DNA of 64,000 nt from Syngnathus acus (GCF_901709675.1 NC_051089.1:13567976-13631975), one strand, 5' to 3'; shown: positions 13,348 to 25,053, numbered from the stretch's first letter. Numbers and translations: made by a program. The notes: generated by a model from the letters alone, not told the origin.

Positions 13348-13654
13348 CCATAGATGATCAAAATAATTCGGCACGACCTGCTTTGCACCTCATTTTGAAA
13401 ATATGGGCGTATTAGACAAGCATGTCACTGAACATCTGCAGCATGTGTTCATCATTAGGTTTGTCAAGGTTAACTCGTGGGCTTTTTTTTTTTAACCTTA
13501 CCTTCAAAGGGACTTATCGACATAATCCACCTTTAAGTAACACCACTATTAGGCCATGATTATAGAAACCATCAATTATAAAATCACACAACTGTGCTAT
13601 GTTGAGCATCTGGAGCAGTTTAGAATCTAATAAATGACAAAAGGTTTTAAAAAA

Positions 13655-13697
13655 GTGCGTGCCTGCGTGCCTGCGTGCCTGCATGCGTGCGTGTGCA
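13655..13697. repeat. (GCCT/GCGT)n microsatellite
   Basis: Repeated TGCGTGCC and TGCGTGCG units directly beside the CATC tract that ends the neighbouring interspersed repeat. Confidence 0.85.
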
Positions 13698-13795
13698 TTG
13701 CATCCATCCATCCATTATCTGAACAGCTTATCCTTATCCTGGAGCCTATCCCTGCTGACTGTGAGCAGTAGGCGGGGGACACCCTAAATGTGTGT
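13698..13795 (-). repeat. High-copy fish interspersed repeat, minus-strand copy
   Basis: Starts with (CATC)n and continues through TTATCTGAACAGCTTATCC, GGAGCCTATCCCTGCTGACT and GGCGGGGGACACCCT. This is the reverse complement of the block order at 7910-8058. It is a short 5'-truncated copy. Confidence 0.75.
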
Positions 13796-13975
13796 GTAAT
13801 TACAGATTCGACAGGTGTTTTGGAGCCAACTGGCATCTGTATCTCATTCAAAAAGAATTACTAAAACATGCCTGTTTAACCTGTCTTGAACCGCACTACA
13901 CTACCAGATCGTCAGCACTCTTTGTTAAGTTACTAGTTGCATCCAGGCATTAAGAAAGTTCTAGTTTGTATTTAC

Positions 13976-14241
13976 CAGTGGTGGGCCGTCAGGGCCTGCA
14001 AGGCCTTCTCTGCTGGCCTAAAAATATCTGAATCACAGACTGACGTTAATTATATTTTGTCCATGAATAAATTTAATACGTATTCATGGACAAGATTTAT
14101 TTAAAATGTATTTAATATGTATTCAATAATTCCAAATGGTCTGTCCTGCTTCCTTTCATTGCGATAGTTAGTGAGGGTTGGATTGATTCAGCCGGAGCAC
14201 TAATGAAGGCCTAGATGTGAAATGCACGGCCCGCTACCCTG
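13976..14241. mobile_element. Degenerate non-autonomous hAT-like element
   Basis: The left end CAGTGGTGGGCCGTCAGGGC and the right end GCACGGCCCGCTACCCTG are imperfect inverted repeats, matching a short element type seen widely in fish genomes. The middle holds a near-palindrome (TCCATGAATA ... TATTCATGGA near 14061-14091). I could not find a clean 8-bp duplication, so the right boundary is approximate. Confidence 0.6.
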
Positions 14242-14699
14242 CCCTGTTCTCCCTTCTGCTTCCTCCTCATCTCTTGGACACCTGGAGGCTGCATTCATTT
14301 TCCTGCAACCCTCTCAAACAAGGAGAATTTCACTCCAACAACCGCAATACCCATGTTACAAAATAATATAACTACATCGCAATCTGCTGTTCGTCTCTTA
14401 TATCTGTTGTTGGATACTCCTCATAAACGGAACCTAAACAAAATTAATGTTTGGTTGATTATTCTCTTTTTGTAATAATGCTTCCTGCTAATAAATTTGA
14501 CACTGTTGGAACACCTGTTTGTGTTTCTTGTAAATGGTGCTACATTTGTAAATAATCTGCATTTGAGGGATGAGCAGCAGAGCCGAAAATGTGGGTTGGC
14601 CCATGAAAAAAAAAAAGAAGCAAAATCATCTCTGTCAATAGTAGACAGCTTACTTTGTTGTTGCCATTGACGATTGTTGCGTTTCTGGTGTCTGAAAAT

Positions 14700-14860
14700 G
14701 CGGAGAAATATTATGTTCACTGATGAGTCCAGATTCTGCCTAGAGCAGTTGGATCAAAATGTGGAGACGGCGCTGAGAACACCATTCTGATTGATGAGCT
14801 GATGGAGTAAAATATTTTGGAGGAGGCAGTGGGGCAGCAATCACTGTAGCCTGCAATAAT
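14700..14860 (+). pseudogene. Tc1/mariner-like transposase remnant
   Basis: One plus-strand frame reads FTDESRFCLEQ, which fits the catalytic DES(R)F motif of Tc1-family transposases. Further on, in a shifted frame, FGGGSGA fits the FGGGSVMVWG motif that follows in intact elements. Stops and frameshifts separate the two, so the copy is dead. I did not find the terminal inverted repeats. Confidence 0.5.
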
Positions 14861-15392
14861 AAGCTCTGTAGCTCATCTTGATGAATAATTCATTATGAAG
14901 TTAGCTGGTTATGTATCACAGAATAACCATTATTCTAAATGGATTATCTTGTTTTGACATTACACATTTTTTGTGGAAGTCAGAAACTCAACAAACATAT
15001 GGGGAAGCAGTTAAAGGTGGAAAAAAATATTGAGTTTTTACAGACGCTCTTCTGTCAACTCAGAAAAGTCAGAAAGCAAAAGTGGTGCTATCAGCAATAC
15101 ACTGAAGGCTTCTTTGCAAAATCTACACTACACAAGGAGGAAATAGGCATCTGTAGAGTATTGCTCGTCACTTCCAACATTTTTGTCTCCATGGCAACTA
15201 ATCTGAAGGCTTTGATGGAAAAAAGGTGCCTTGTTAACTTCACGATTGATATGACAATTGTAAAGAACGGCAGAGTAAGAATGTTAATCATAGCACTGAC
15301 CACAATTTCAAAACCGTTTGAACAATTGTCCTTGGTCACGTGTGTTTCTGCATAACAATATTAAGATGAGAACATTTTTATCCCCAATCAAA
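14861..15392. other. Non-coding stretch with an unassigned open frame
   Basis: A plus-strand frame at 14939-15355 (138 codons) follows the Tc1 remnant. Its composition is not clearly transposase-like and I recognise no motif. It may be chance or decayed element sequence. Confidence 0.3.
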
Positions 15393-15544
15393 TGTCTGTC
15401 TGTCTGTACATACGTACGTACGTATGTATGTATGTACCGTAATTTCTCGACTATTTCTCGACAAATTATAAGCCGCACGAGCAAAAATCTGGAAAAATTG
15501 TGTGTGCGTGTGTGTGCGTGTGTATACATATATATGTACGTACG

Positions 15545-15578
<34 letters not shown>
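15393..15578. repeat. Two microsatellites flanking a short repeat fragment
   Basis: 15393-15437 holds TCTG, then TACG and TATG tetranucleotides. 15499-15578 holds TGTGCG, then TACGTA and TATA units. Between them (about 15437-15490) CCGTAATTTCTCGAC...TTATAAGCCGCAC resembles the end of a common fish short element (CCGTA.TTTTC...ATAAG.CGCAC), here heavily decayed. Confidence 0.75.
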
Positions 15579-18500
15579 GGGTCCGGATAAATGATCTGAC
15601 ACAGGTTTAATAAAATGCAAATAAATTAACGTTTATCAAGGACGAATCTGTAACTGCAACACAACGAGCGACCCGTTTGCACTTCAGACTTGGGAGACAT
15701 GATCCCGTACCTGCTTGAAACACAATCTTGTTATGGGTTACTAACTTCAGAGCCAGTGGATCAGCATTGAAACAAAAATCAACCGGCCGATCTCGCACCG
15801 CCAGAACTCCAGAAAATATGGTAGCGGTAAGAGCTTAAGTTCAACAGTCTCCACGGCGTTCAGCAAAAGTGCACTGCAGGGCACATTTCCATTTTCTTAT
15901 TTGCCCTTAGAGTGCAACAAGAATAAAACTAGTACAGAAATTGACAATATTTTTTAAATGCAAATGTTTTCATTCTTGTTAGTGTGATTTTCTAAGATTG
16001 CCTTTCAAAACATTCCAGTGTGTTTGGTTGTGAATGTAGGCTCTTAATTCCAGCAATCTATGTCAATCTATGTTATGTTACTCAGTAGAGCATAATTTAT
16101 ATTTTATATGTCTAAACAGTGAGATTACGTACAAAATTAAACTGAAAGTGCCACAGACCTTTTCAGTTTGCAGACAACATCAGAATCCGTCATAGTACAA
16201 AACAGAGCCGCAGCTGCACCGAATGTATAAATAAGTGAGGCACAGGCCAAAAAAATCAATCCTGAATTAATCCAATTTAATCAGATCAGAGAAACAGTGA
16301 AGATTAAACAATTGAATCAAAATTAGATCAACAACCACACACGCATCTGTAAGCAAGATGTTATTTCATCCACAAATTACTCAGCATAAAACACAACATA
16401 GAGGTTTGCAGTATTCATAGCTGCACTCGAACGTGTGTGTATGTAAATATACACGTTCAAATGCAGTTATGAATCTACTGTAAATCTACATAGTAAAACA
16501 CAAATGTACACAAGATGCTTGGATTTCTGGAGCTTTGCAAACAAATTAGAGGGAACAGTATGCTCCTTTTATCTTAAATGGAAATTGAAGGATATGTGTA
16601 GATTAGACAGCTCCTGCATCACCCAAGAGAACTAAAAATAACAGGCTGTGTAAAATTACTGTTGCTACTTTCACTACATACAGAGAAAACATTCTGACAA
16701 ATATTTCAATAGACCATATAATTGAGGGCTTCATTTAGGAAAGCTTTTTGATAGCTGTGATGATCTGAAAATATATGAGAATGTGAGGAGGGTAGTGAAC
16801 ATAAAGCAAAGAAGGGGAAAAACATGCTCCTTTTTTGTCATTTTTAAACTGGGTGTGATAGTGGGAGTCAGTGGCTTTGAAAGACTGTGGTTACATACCG
16901 TGGTTTTCATTCTAAGCAGTTCTCATCGAGGAGACAAAATAGACCTTTCAAAATGTACAAGGCCAAGCTAGTGCTTTACATCTCAAAAGGTCTGGTTGAA
17001 CAATAAAACGTGAAACAATAATATTATTTGCCCTTGTTTGTCAGGGTAGCTCAAGAATAAATCCTTTGTGCAACTTTCAATTTTTTTTTGTAACATCATA
17101 AAACACCTAAGATTTTGTTTTTGCCAATTGAAACCATCTGCTCTGCCTGGATAATGGCTAATGACTGTACTCCTATATTTGCTGTGGTTCAGAATAACAT
17201 AAATTGGAAAAGTATTTTGCGGTTTGTACTTGAAAACATTGTACGAGTTTCAATAAAAATGTGGTTCTTGCAAAAGTCACTGTGGATGAAATGCCTACTA
17301 TACGTTGCTATTAATGTAATCAATAAAAAATATTTTAAGGTAGGTTTAGCAAATACAACTTATGATTTATTTGTAAATTGTGTATTTGTATATGTGTGGA
17401 AACTAATACAATTTAAAAGAGATTACAAATCCATAATGATATTTAATTCTCTTGGTCTATTGCCATCCCAGAATTCGACCCTTGAGCACCTCTATTCTTG
17501 TGCGAATACTACTGCAATGATAAAAAAAAAACAGGAAACAATAATACCATTTGCATTTTTACTTAAATCCAAAACAACACTATCTCCTTCCTTTCCATGA
17601 CTGCTGAAGTTTGGGCATAATGTATTTAAAAAATTAATTCAATTTTGGAATCAAAAAGAAACTGGGGGGGGGACAAAAACTTAAGACAAAAGTACACAAG
17701 TTAAATTCAATCAACCCACTAGTGCATGCACAACACAAATACACCATTAGGGGGTAGTATACTTCACCCCTGTTGAAACCATTCACAGTAGAGCTAGTGT
17801 TTAGGACACATATGTGGAGTGGTACCACACCCAGAGAAGCCCACAAGTGAACCACAGAAGTGCACTTAGACAAACACCACCAACTAGCTGTGACTCTTCA
17901 AGAAAACACCCCACACCTCTCTACTGAACTATATTTTCCACCGTGTCTTTGTGAATACCATGAGGCCTTACGGAATGTTACCCACAGACAACACATGTAA
18001 AGAATGTTGTAATAGTATTATTCTTGACTACAGTGTGCAGACTGATTGTAAACAACAGCGGGTTAAGATGGCCAACTGCCATGAGCCATCACTTCAGCCA
18101 CACTGAAGTTGATAACTATGGGAGGACACGGGAAAAGGAAGCTGCCTCCTTTTTCGTAACTGTCTGCATGCACATCCTGGAAAGTGTCAAGCCGAGCTAT
18201 GAGTGAGCTAGTGATTTTATGAGTGGTCGTTTGGTTCCATAAAGAGCACAAGTTAAGTAGCTCTCATAGGAAATGAAGCAATCATTTGGTTTGAGCTGAA
18301 AGCTAAACGTTCTGCCGTGTGTCCAAAACATAAACAAATAATGCCAATAATGCTTTACACGTATTATGCCTCATGAAAAAGAAAATAAAGTCGATGATAC
18401 GGAAAGCAAGTTCTCATATGAAGTAGCGTACAAAGTTCGGGACAGAAATAATGGGCCTTGTGATACAGTAACGTGCATATACTTTTGTATATGCTTCATT

Positions 18501-19281
18501 GTAGTAATCCTTTATTGATAGCCCCGTACAAAACAAGAACACAAAAGAAAAACAATACTGTACATAGTACGAAGATTTATGCAATTTATGTAAATGCTTA
18601 GACTTAAATCTATAACAGCCTCACCCACTTATTTAAGGTAACTACCATATTCGCTGCCATTCCATTGATGGAATTTAATTATTAGGTGCTAAATCTTCTC
18701 CTAATGGTAGCTATCAAAATAACCAACAAAGGTTTTTTGTCATTTTAAGTGTGATGACTTCACTTGTAAATGTGCATGCTTCAGAGATGTCTTGTGGGGG
18801 TTTTTTTGCCCCTCATTTTAAAGCAGTTCCCAACATGCTTTGGCCAAAATACTGCAAGAATCTAGAATTGCAACAATCTATGAACCGCTCTTTTGAAATC
18901 AAACCGTTGTATCAGCTTATGTAAATGAGCTACAGCTCACCGTTATTCTTTATATTGCCATGACGACCAGAGTCAAAGCTGTTTCAAGCCCCCCAAAAAA
19001 TTTTACTCTTTAAGGAATAAACCAGTGTGAAGTCTGCCTGAGCACGCATAAACAAACTAAAAGCATTGATTAAATTTTCAACCTACCAGAAGCCTTAAAA
19101 TGTAAGCGACTGCGACAAATATATTAGGCTCTTTTTGGGCTCATGCCAGCAAGGCCGTGCCCCACCGGATTCAGCTGATGGTGCAGTTTTCCTTTCTTTG
19201 CATATCCAAGGTATTTTATATTCAATATAGAATGGTGACAAAATTGTTGGCCTTTGACAACGACAGATTTTGTTTTTGCTC
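15579..19281. other. Gene-poor stretch
   Basis: AT-rich unique sequence. The 161-codon frame at 17115-17600 is Phe/Ile/Lys/Asn-rich, as expected by chance in AT-rich DNA, and lacks splice sites or a recognisable family. Nothing else is supported. Confidence 0.4.
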
Positions 19282-19338
19282 TGTGTGCGCGCGCGCGCGC
19301 GTGTGGGGGGGGGGCGTGCGCGTGTGCGTGCGTGCGCA
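19282..19338. repeat. (GC)n/(GT)n and oligo-G tract
   Basis: Alternating GC then a run of ten G and then GT/GC alternation. A strong Z-DNA and G-rich structure candidate. Confidence 0.9.
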
Positions 19339-21984
19339 CCTGGTGGACTGAAGTGTTTACCTAAAGTTAACGTGACCAAGAAGCAATGAAATTCAGTTAA
19401 TGTGATCTTCATAATAATCATTAGAAATACATATTGTATAAACAAAGAAATCAATGGAAGTTAAAATGTAAGTGTAAATGTATTTGCCTTAATAAGTGCC
19501 AGATCTTAGAACTTACTTTTAAACGTGACTTATTTCCTTCACTGCACCAACATAAAGACGCATTGTGAGGTGGTGAATTTTACTGAAATACATATTTTAG
19601 AAGTCCTGGGACAAGCAAAGTTCCTTTGAGCCATTCTGAAAAGAGAAAGAGAAGGGAGGGAATACTCCCCGGAATGGTTGGTATTTTGAAATGTTGGACT
19701 TATCCACAAGTTTATTTCTGGCTTACATCGTGGTCTAGACAATCAAGAGCTCACAATGTCCACCATCATAACATGTTTACAAAAGGAGACGTGAAAACGT
19801 GGCTAGTGAAAGCATCTTTGCTTGTAAAAAAAAAAAAACATTGCGACTGTGAACATTAAACTTCAGTGTGATCCATTATGTAAAACAGAAGCAACATTCA
19901 TTCAAGAAATTCCCTTCAAGGTGAACAGTGAAATGGTGCAGATACGCATCCTCACTAAACAACTTTAGCACACCAGCAATTCCCTTCACCAAACAGTTAG
20001 ACAAGTTGTCTGACACCAAAGCAACCACATGGTAAATCTTGACCAAAAGAGAAATTCAAAAACCGGTGCATTCTGAGTTATAGAATAAATGCGCGTTTCC
20101 AATAAATAGTAATAATTTTGAATAGTAACAAACAAAAAACACTTACCCTTATTTATGGCTCTTTTTCTCTATACCGGCTGCTCTCTCTTTCCTGCAGTGT
20201 GGCAAAACTTCCCAAGCTTTTTCCTTTCCAAAGAGCCTCTCTCTCCCTCCTGCCACATGGGGGCACATGTGACTGACATTCGACCTGTAAAAACAAATGC
20301 TGACATCTAGTGGCAGAAGAAATCAGTAGCATTTTAAAGCGCTATAAAAATCGTCCTTTGCGATGATGGTTTGGAAAATGAAATTCACTGAAAGTGTGAA
20401 ATATAAAGGTAGGGAAGGACGGGCGGGCGTAATATTGGGCAAGTTTTTTCTTCCAAATTGTAATTCTGTATATTTCATATTATATTATGAGTTACTTGCA
20501 TTTTCCCCCAATATTAGTAATATTATAATACCATCTATGTACAGTGATAATTTATTTATATTCAAATTACTTTTAATATATTAATGAGGTTGAAATATGA
20601 AATTTGCAATCATGGATGGTACAATTAGCTTGTATTGAGGATTTGTTTATGGTGGACGGTATAATTTTAAACGTTACTGCCTTTGAATATTATATGCATC
20701 AATACCAAGGGTTTACGGGTATATGACAGTTTTATTAAATCAGTCACTTTCATACAATCATCCCCAACAATAGCAAAACAAAAAGTGAATTTGGACCCAG
20801 AACCTCTCAACTGAAGCAGTTTAGCATACAATACATTTGGGTCTTACATTCAGTTGGGGTCATCAGGTTCAATGTACATTATTACAGTATGTTATATACT
20901 TATTAACAACAATGTTGTTTTTTTACTTAGCAGTGATTGACAATCTTGCGTGGGTGGTATTTTTCTTGCATTGTTCAGGGATTTAGTTATTTTTCAAGCC
21001 CCCAAACCAGTTACACAGTGGACAGAGGCATCATAATTTTGAATTGCTCATCCATCTCGGGGTTATTTTGAGGTCGCCTCAATCTCACAAACACAATATA
21101 TTGGCACCGGGAATGCTTGGAGGGAATCGTTATATCTGGCCCAAGCATCCACTTGGACTGCGGATTTACAGATAACGTTTTGGTGGTCAGAATTACAGGT
21201 TACCTTCAGCGTAACAAAATATGTTTTTGGCCATATACTACTAAAAATTAGAAAGATTTCACATTACTCTCGCGACTGCCATAATGTGATGGCATTTCAT
21301 TATATCTTTGGTTGTGATTGACAAGACCTGGAATACAATGGTGAACCATTAATGTCTGAATCAATAAGGAACATAATTGTCTCAGAGTTTGAATTGCCAT
21401 AAGAAAAGTCTGACTTATATCTTACAATTATTTTTGTTTACCATTTGGAATTAAATGCTTCCTGAGTGTTGAAATGAATAACATTACCATTTTGTAATAA
21501 ACCCGATTCCGTGTGAGTGTTTTTGCACTAGATTTGTCTTGTTCCTACTTATTTGTTTCTCTTAGGATACGACTACCAGAAACTGAATACTCATCACAAT
21601 CATTTAAACAATTGTTTTACTAGCTGCATTTCCCCTCTGTGGAACATATATAAAAAACATTCCTCATTTCAGAAAGGTTAATGGACAGCTTGACTGTGAC
21701 AACATAATATGGTGCCAAAAATTCCCATTATTTGCCCTCATCCATGTTCTACACCACTTATTTTGTTCATGGTGAAATATTACGACACTTATTTGCCATC
21801 ACTCACAGGGCTGTCACAGAGACCATGCATGAAAGGTTCCTTTCCAATCCTCAGTTGAAATGTTTTTGGACTGTGAACTAAAGGGAAGGCAAATATCAAA
21901 CACATGGAAAACAGAAAGGATCTGAACCAAGATTCAAACACAAACTTTTAATGAGCTAAATTTGCACACTCTTTGGTTTGTCCT
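19339..21984. other. Gene-poor stretch left of the tRNA array
   Basis: I see no supported gene, RNA or element in this interval. The sequence is AT-rich, and a few pyrimidine-rich segments near 20160-20240 have no associated exon. Confidence 0.4.
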
Positions 21985-22240
21985 GCCACCTAATGCAGAA
22001 GTCTGCGAAGACAACTCAGGTGGAGATGCTTGAGCTGTCGGATATGTCTGCCATCCAGGTCTCGCTAGCGTAAAGAACCACTGCTTGGTAGACCCTCAGC
22101 TTGGTGGACAGACTGAGTTCCTTTCACTCCCATACGTTCTCACAGAGTCTCCCGAAAGCAGCGCTGGCCTGAGCGATCCTGTTGTTGACCTCAACGTCGA
22201 TGTTCACCGCTCGTGAAGGCACTGCCTAGATAGGTGAAGT
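21985..22240 (-). mobile_element. Non-LTR retrotransposon fragment (reverse transcriptase C-terminal region), decayed
   Basis: On the minus strand, short frames separated by shifts read VDFTYLGSAFTSG, then RIAQA-like, AAFGRLCE-like, LSTKLRVYQAV-like and RQLKHLHLSCLRRLL. This is the order seen in the region after the polymerase domain of RTE/BovB-type and related LINE reverse transcriptases. Frameshifts and stops make it inactive. It abuts the left edge of the tRNA array, and its truncation point may mark the array boundary. Confidence 0.65.
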
Positions 22241-22266
22241 CCACTGCTTGTAGCTTCTGTGATATG

Positions 22267-22333
22267 AGGGTCCTGGTACAGTGGTAGAGCATTTGACTGC
22301 AGAGGTCCCCCAGTTCAAATCAGTGTGCCCCCT
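22267..22333 (+). pseudogene. Decayed tRNA-Cys relic at left edge of array
   Basis: Matches the D arm, the 5' half of the anticodon arm and the T arm, but has lost the 3' anticodon stem (CTGCAGAGGTCC) and the acceptor stem. Confidence 0.75.
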
Positions 22334-22354
22334 TTCTAGCTCTTTGTCAACCCA

Positions 22355-22426
22355 GGGGGTATAGCTCAGTGGTAGAGCATTTGACTGCAGATCAAGAGGT
22401 CCCCAGTTCAAATCTGGGTGCCCCCT
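22355..22426 (+). tRNA. tRNA-Cys(GCA), reference form
   Basis: All stems pair. Followed after about 9 nt by CTTTT, a usable Pol III terminator. First unit of the 594-bp blocks. Confidence 0.95.
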
Positions 22427-22545
22427 TCCAAGCTCTTTTGTAGACCCAGGTCCTTTGCCCCACACAGGGCTATTTTACAGCACATTTACAAGTACCGAGT
22501 CTCTGGTTCTAAGTAACTTTTTATTTTTCAGGAAATACACGCGAT

Positions 22546-22617
22546 TACAGTGTAGCTCAGTGGTAGAGAATTTGACTGCAGATCGAGAGGTCCCCAGTTC
22601 AATTCTGGGTGCCCCCT
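22546..22617 (+). pseudogene. tRNA-Cys(GCA) pseudogene
   Basis: Acceptor 5' strand changed to TACAGTG so it no longer pairs with the 3' CCCCC, and the D-stem has GAGA instead of GAGC. The corresponding copies at 23140 and 23734 keep the acceptor, so the loss is local. Confidence 0.85.
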
Positions 22618-22744
22618 CACTGGCTCTTTCTGGACATGACATCCCCTTGAGAACCTTCTTTTACAACAGTCACAAGTACCTATTTGAACCGGCTCTGGTT
22701 CTTAGTCATTAATTTATTTGTCAGTAATCAAAAGTACAAAGGTG

Positions 22745-22816
22745 GGTCCTTTATCTCAGTGGTAGAGCATTTAACTGCACATCAAGAAGTCCCGAGTTTG
22801 AGTCGTTTGCGGCTCT
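22745..22816 (+). pseudogene. Decayed tRNA-Cys, family B
   Basis: D arm reads TCTC...GAGC, anticodon arm TTTAA/CTGCACA/TCAAG, T arm CCGAG TTTGAGT CGTTT. Neither the acceptor nor the T-stem can form. Family B recurs at the same place in each 594-bp block. Confidence 0.8.
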
Positions 22817-22941
22817 TACCAGACACAAGTCCTTTGCCCCCCTGAAGGGCTTCCATTACAGCAGAGCCAGCAATAACCATTTGCAGCGGCTCTGGCTCTG
22901 TCACTCTTTCATGTGTCAGGACAAATACACACAGAGGGCCA

Positions 22942-23013
22942 GGGGGTATAGCTCAGTGGTAGAGCATTTGACTGCAGATCAAGAGGTCCCCAGTTCAAAT
23001 CTGGGTGCCCCCT
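22942..23013 (+). tRNA. tRNA-Cys(GCA), reference form
   Basis: Identical to the copy at 22355 and with the same CTCTTTTG trailer. Confidence 0.95.
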
Positions 23014-23139
23014 TCCAAGCTCTTTTGTAGACCCAGGTCCTTTGCCCCACACAGGCCTATTTTACAGCACAGCAACAAGTACCGGGTCTCTGGTCCTAAG
23101 TAACTTTTTATTTTTCAGGAAATACACACTATTACGCCA

Positions 23140-23211
23140 GGGGGTGTAGCTCAGTGGTAGAGAATTTGACTGCAGATCAAGAGGTCCCCAGTTCAACTCT
23201 GGGTACCCCCT
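23140..23211 (+). tRNA. tRNA-Cys(GCA) with a D-stem mismatch
   Basis: Acceptor GGGGGTG/TACCCCC. GAGA in place of GAGC breaks one D-stem pair. The next-block counterpart at 23734 has the intact GAGC, so this may be a recent loss. Confidence 0.75.
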
Positions 23212-23338
23212 TACTGGCTCTTTCTGGACATGACATCCCCTCGAGAACCTTCTTTTACAACAGTCACAAGTACCTATTTGAACCGGCTCTGGTTCTTAGT
23301 TATTAATTTATTTGTCAGTAATCAAACGTACAAAGGTG

Positions 23339-23410
23339 GGTCCTATATCATAGTGGTAGAGCATTTGACTGCACATCAAGAAGTCCCGAGTTTGAGTCTA
23401 TTGCGGCTCT
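23339..23410 (+). pseudogene. Decayed tRNA-Cys, family B
   Basis: As the copy at 22745, with the A-box further damaged (ATCATAGTGG). Confidence 0.8.
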
Positions 23411-23535
23411 TACCAGACACAAGTCCTTTGCCCCCTTGAAGGGCTTCCATTAGAGCAGAGCCAGCAATAACCATTTGCAGCGGCTCTGGCTCTGTCACTC
23501 TTTCATGTGTCAGGACAAATACACACAGAGGGCCA

Positions 23536-23607
23536 GGGGGTATAGCTCAGTGGTAGAGCATTTGACTGCAGATCAAGAGGTCCCCAGTTCAAATCTGGGT
23601 GCCCCCT
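23536..23607 (+). tRNA. tRNA-Cys(GCA), reference form
   Basis: Identical to 22942. The following 400 bp are nearly identical to the previous block. Confidence 0.95.
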
Positions 23608-23733
23608 TCCAAGCTCTTTTGTAGACCCAGGTCCTTTGCCCCACACAGGGCTATTTTACAGCACAGCCACGAGTACTGGGTCTCTGGTCCTAAGTAACTT
23701 TTTATTTTTCAGGAAATACACACTATTACGCCA

Positions 23734-23805
23734 GGGGGTGTAGCTCAGTGGTAGAGCATTTGACTGCAGATCAAGAGGTCCCCAGTTCAACTCTGGGTAC
23801 CCCCT
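23734..23805 (+). tRNA. tRNA-Cys(GCA), GTG/TAC acceptor variant
   Basis: GGGGGTG pairs with TACCCCC (one G-U pair). T-loop TTCAACT. All other stems intact. Confidence 0.93.
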
Positions 23806-23932
23806 TACTGGCTCTTTCTGGACATGACATCCCCTCGAGAACCTTCTTTTACAACAGTCACAAGTACCTATTTGAACCGGCTCTGGTTCTTAGTTATTAA
23901 TTTATTTGTCAGTAATCAAACGTACAAAGGTG

Positions 23933-24004
23933 GGTCCTATATCATAGTGGTAGAGCATTTGACTGCACATCAAGAAGTCCCGAGTTTGAGTCTATTGCGG
24001 CTCT
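23933..24004 (+). pseudogene. Decayed tRNA-Cys, family B
   Basis: Sequence-identical neighbourhood to 23339 in the preceding block. Confidence 0.8.
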
Positions 24005-24128
24005 TACCAGACACAAGTCCTTTGCCCCCTTGAAGGGCTTCCATTAGAGCAGAGCCAGCAATAACCATTTGCAGCGGCTCTGGTTCCGTCACTTTTTCAT
24101 GTGTCAGGAGACACGAGCACATGGGCCA

Positions 24129-24200
24129 GGGGGTATAGCTCAGTGGTAGAGCATTTGACTGCAGATCAAGAGGTCCCCAGTTCAACTCTGGGTGCCCCCT
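24129..24200 (+). tRNA. tRNA-Cys(GCA)
   Basis: GGGGGTA/TGCCCCC acceptor with T-loop TTCAACT. It looks like a hybrid of the reference copy (5' part) and the 23734-type copy (T arm), suggesting gene conversion. Confidence 0.94.
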
Positions 24201-24327
24201 CACTGGCTCCTTCTGGACATGACGTCCCCTCGAGGACCTTCTTTTACAACAGTCACAGGTACCTATTTGAACCAGCTCTGGTTCTTAGTCATTAATTTAT
24301 TTGTCAGTAATCAAAAGTACAAAGGTG

Positions 24328-24399
24328 GGTGCTTTATCTCAGTGGTAGAGCATTTGACTGCACATCAATAAGTCCCGAGTTTGAGTCGTTTGCGGCTCT
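24328..24399 (+). pseudogene. Decayed tRNA-Cys, family B
   Basis: Keeps TTATCTCAGTGG and loop CTGCACA; T arm and acceptor lost as in the other family B copies. Confidence 0.8.
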
Positions 24400-24534
24400 T
24401 ACCAGACACAAATCCTTTGCCCCCCTGAAGGGCTTCCATCACAGCAGAGCCAGCAATAACCATTTGCAGCGGCTCTGGCTCTGTCACTCTTTTGTGTGTC
24501 AGGACAAATGCGCACAGTGGGCCAGGGGGTATAG

Positions 24535-24606
24535 CTCAGTGGTAGAGCATTTGACTGCAGATCAAGAGGTCCCCAGTTCAAATCTGGGTTCCCCCTTCCA
24601 GACTAT
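24535..24606 (+). tRNA. tRNA-Cys(GCA) with an acceptor U-U mismatch
   Basis: Reference form except 3' acceptor TTCCCCC, leaving position 6 opposite T. Otherwise complete. Confidence 0.8.
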
Positions 24607-24711
24607 TGTGTCCTTTGTCCTCCACAGGGCTATTTTACAGCAGAGCAAGAGGTACCGGGTCTCTGGTTCTAAGTCCCTTTTTGTTTTCAGGAAATCCAAG
24701 CTATTAAGCCA

Positions 24712-24783
24712 GGGGGTGTCGCTCAGTGGTGGAGCATTTGACTGCAGATCAAGAGGTCCCCAGTTCAGCTCTGGGTGCCCCCC
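24712..24783 (+). pseudogene. tRNA-Cys(GCA), probably a pseudogene
   Basis: Position 9 is C (TGTCGCTC), the D-loop reads AGTGGTG, the T-loop is TTCAGCT (the invariant A58 is lost) and the discriminator is C. Both Pol III boxes are weakened although stems still pair. Confidence 0.7.
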
Positions 24784-24840
24784 CACTGACCCACGTCTTT
24801 TACAGCAGCCTTACCAAGTCCGGCGCTTTTAATTTAGCCA

Positions 24841-24869
24841 GGCTATATAGCTCAGTTTGAGAGAACACA
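24841..24869 (+). pseudogene. 5' half tRNA relic fused to the next tRNA
   Basis: GGCTATATAGCTCAG followed by a damaged D arm, ending in ACACA directly at base 1 of the complete tRNA at 24870. No spacer remains. Confidence 0.75.
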
Positions 24870-24941
24870 GGGGGTATAGCTCAGTGGTAGAGCATTTGAC
24901 TGCAGATCAAGAGGTCCCCAGTTCAACTCTGGGTACCCCCT
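24870..24941 (+). tRNA. tRNA-Cys(GCA)
   Basis: GGGGGTA/TACCCCC acceptor, all stems paired. The trailer TGCAGACTCTTTGTAC has only three T; no T4 close by. Confidence 0.92.
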
Positions 24942-25053
24942 TGCAGACTCTTTGTACATTGAGGTCTTTGCCCTCAACGGGTGTCTCTTACAGCAGAGCC
25001 TGAGGTACCAAGTCTGTTGTTCTTAGTTGTCTAATTCTTAGTAAATCAAGCCA

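Noticed and set aside
17115-17600. 161-codon plus-strand open frame
   Set aside because: Phe/Ile/Lys/Asn-rich as expected in AT-rich DNA; no domain.
24101-24832. Long open frames across the array reading GYSSVVEHLTADQEVPSSN on the plus strand and GHPDLNWGPLDLQSNALPL on the minus strand
   Set aside because: These peptides are conceptual translations of tRNA-Cys genes and are known spurious database entries. Every copy coincides with a tRNA.
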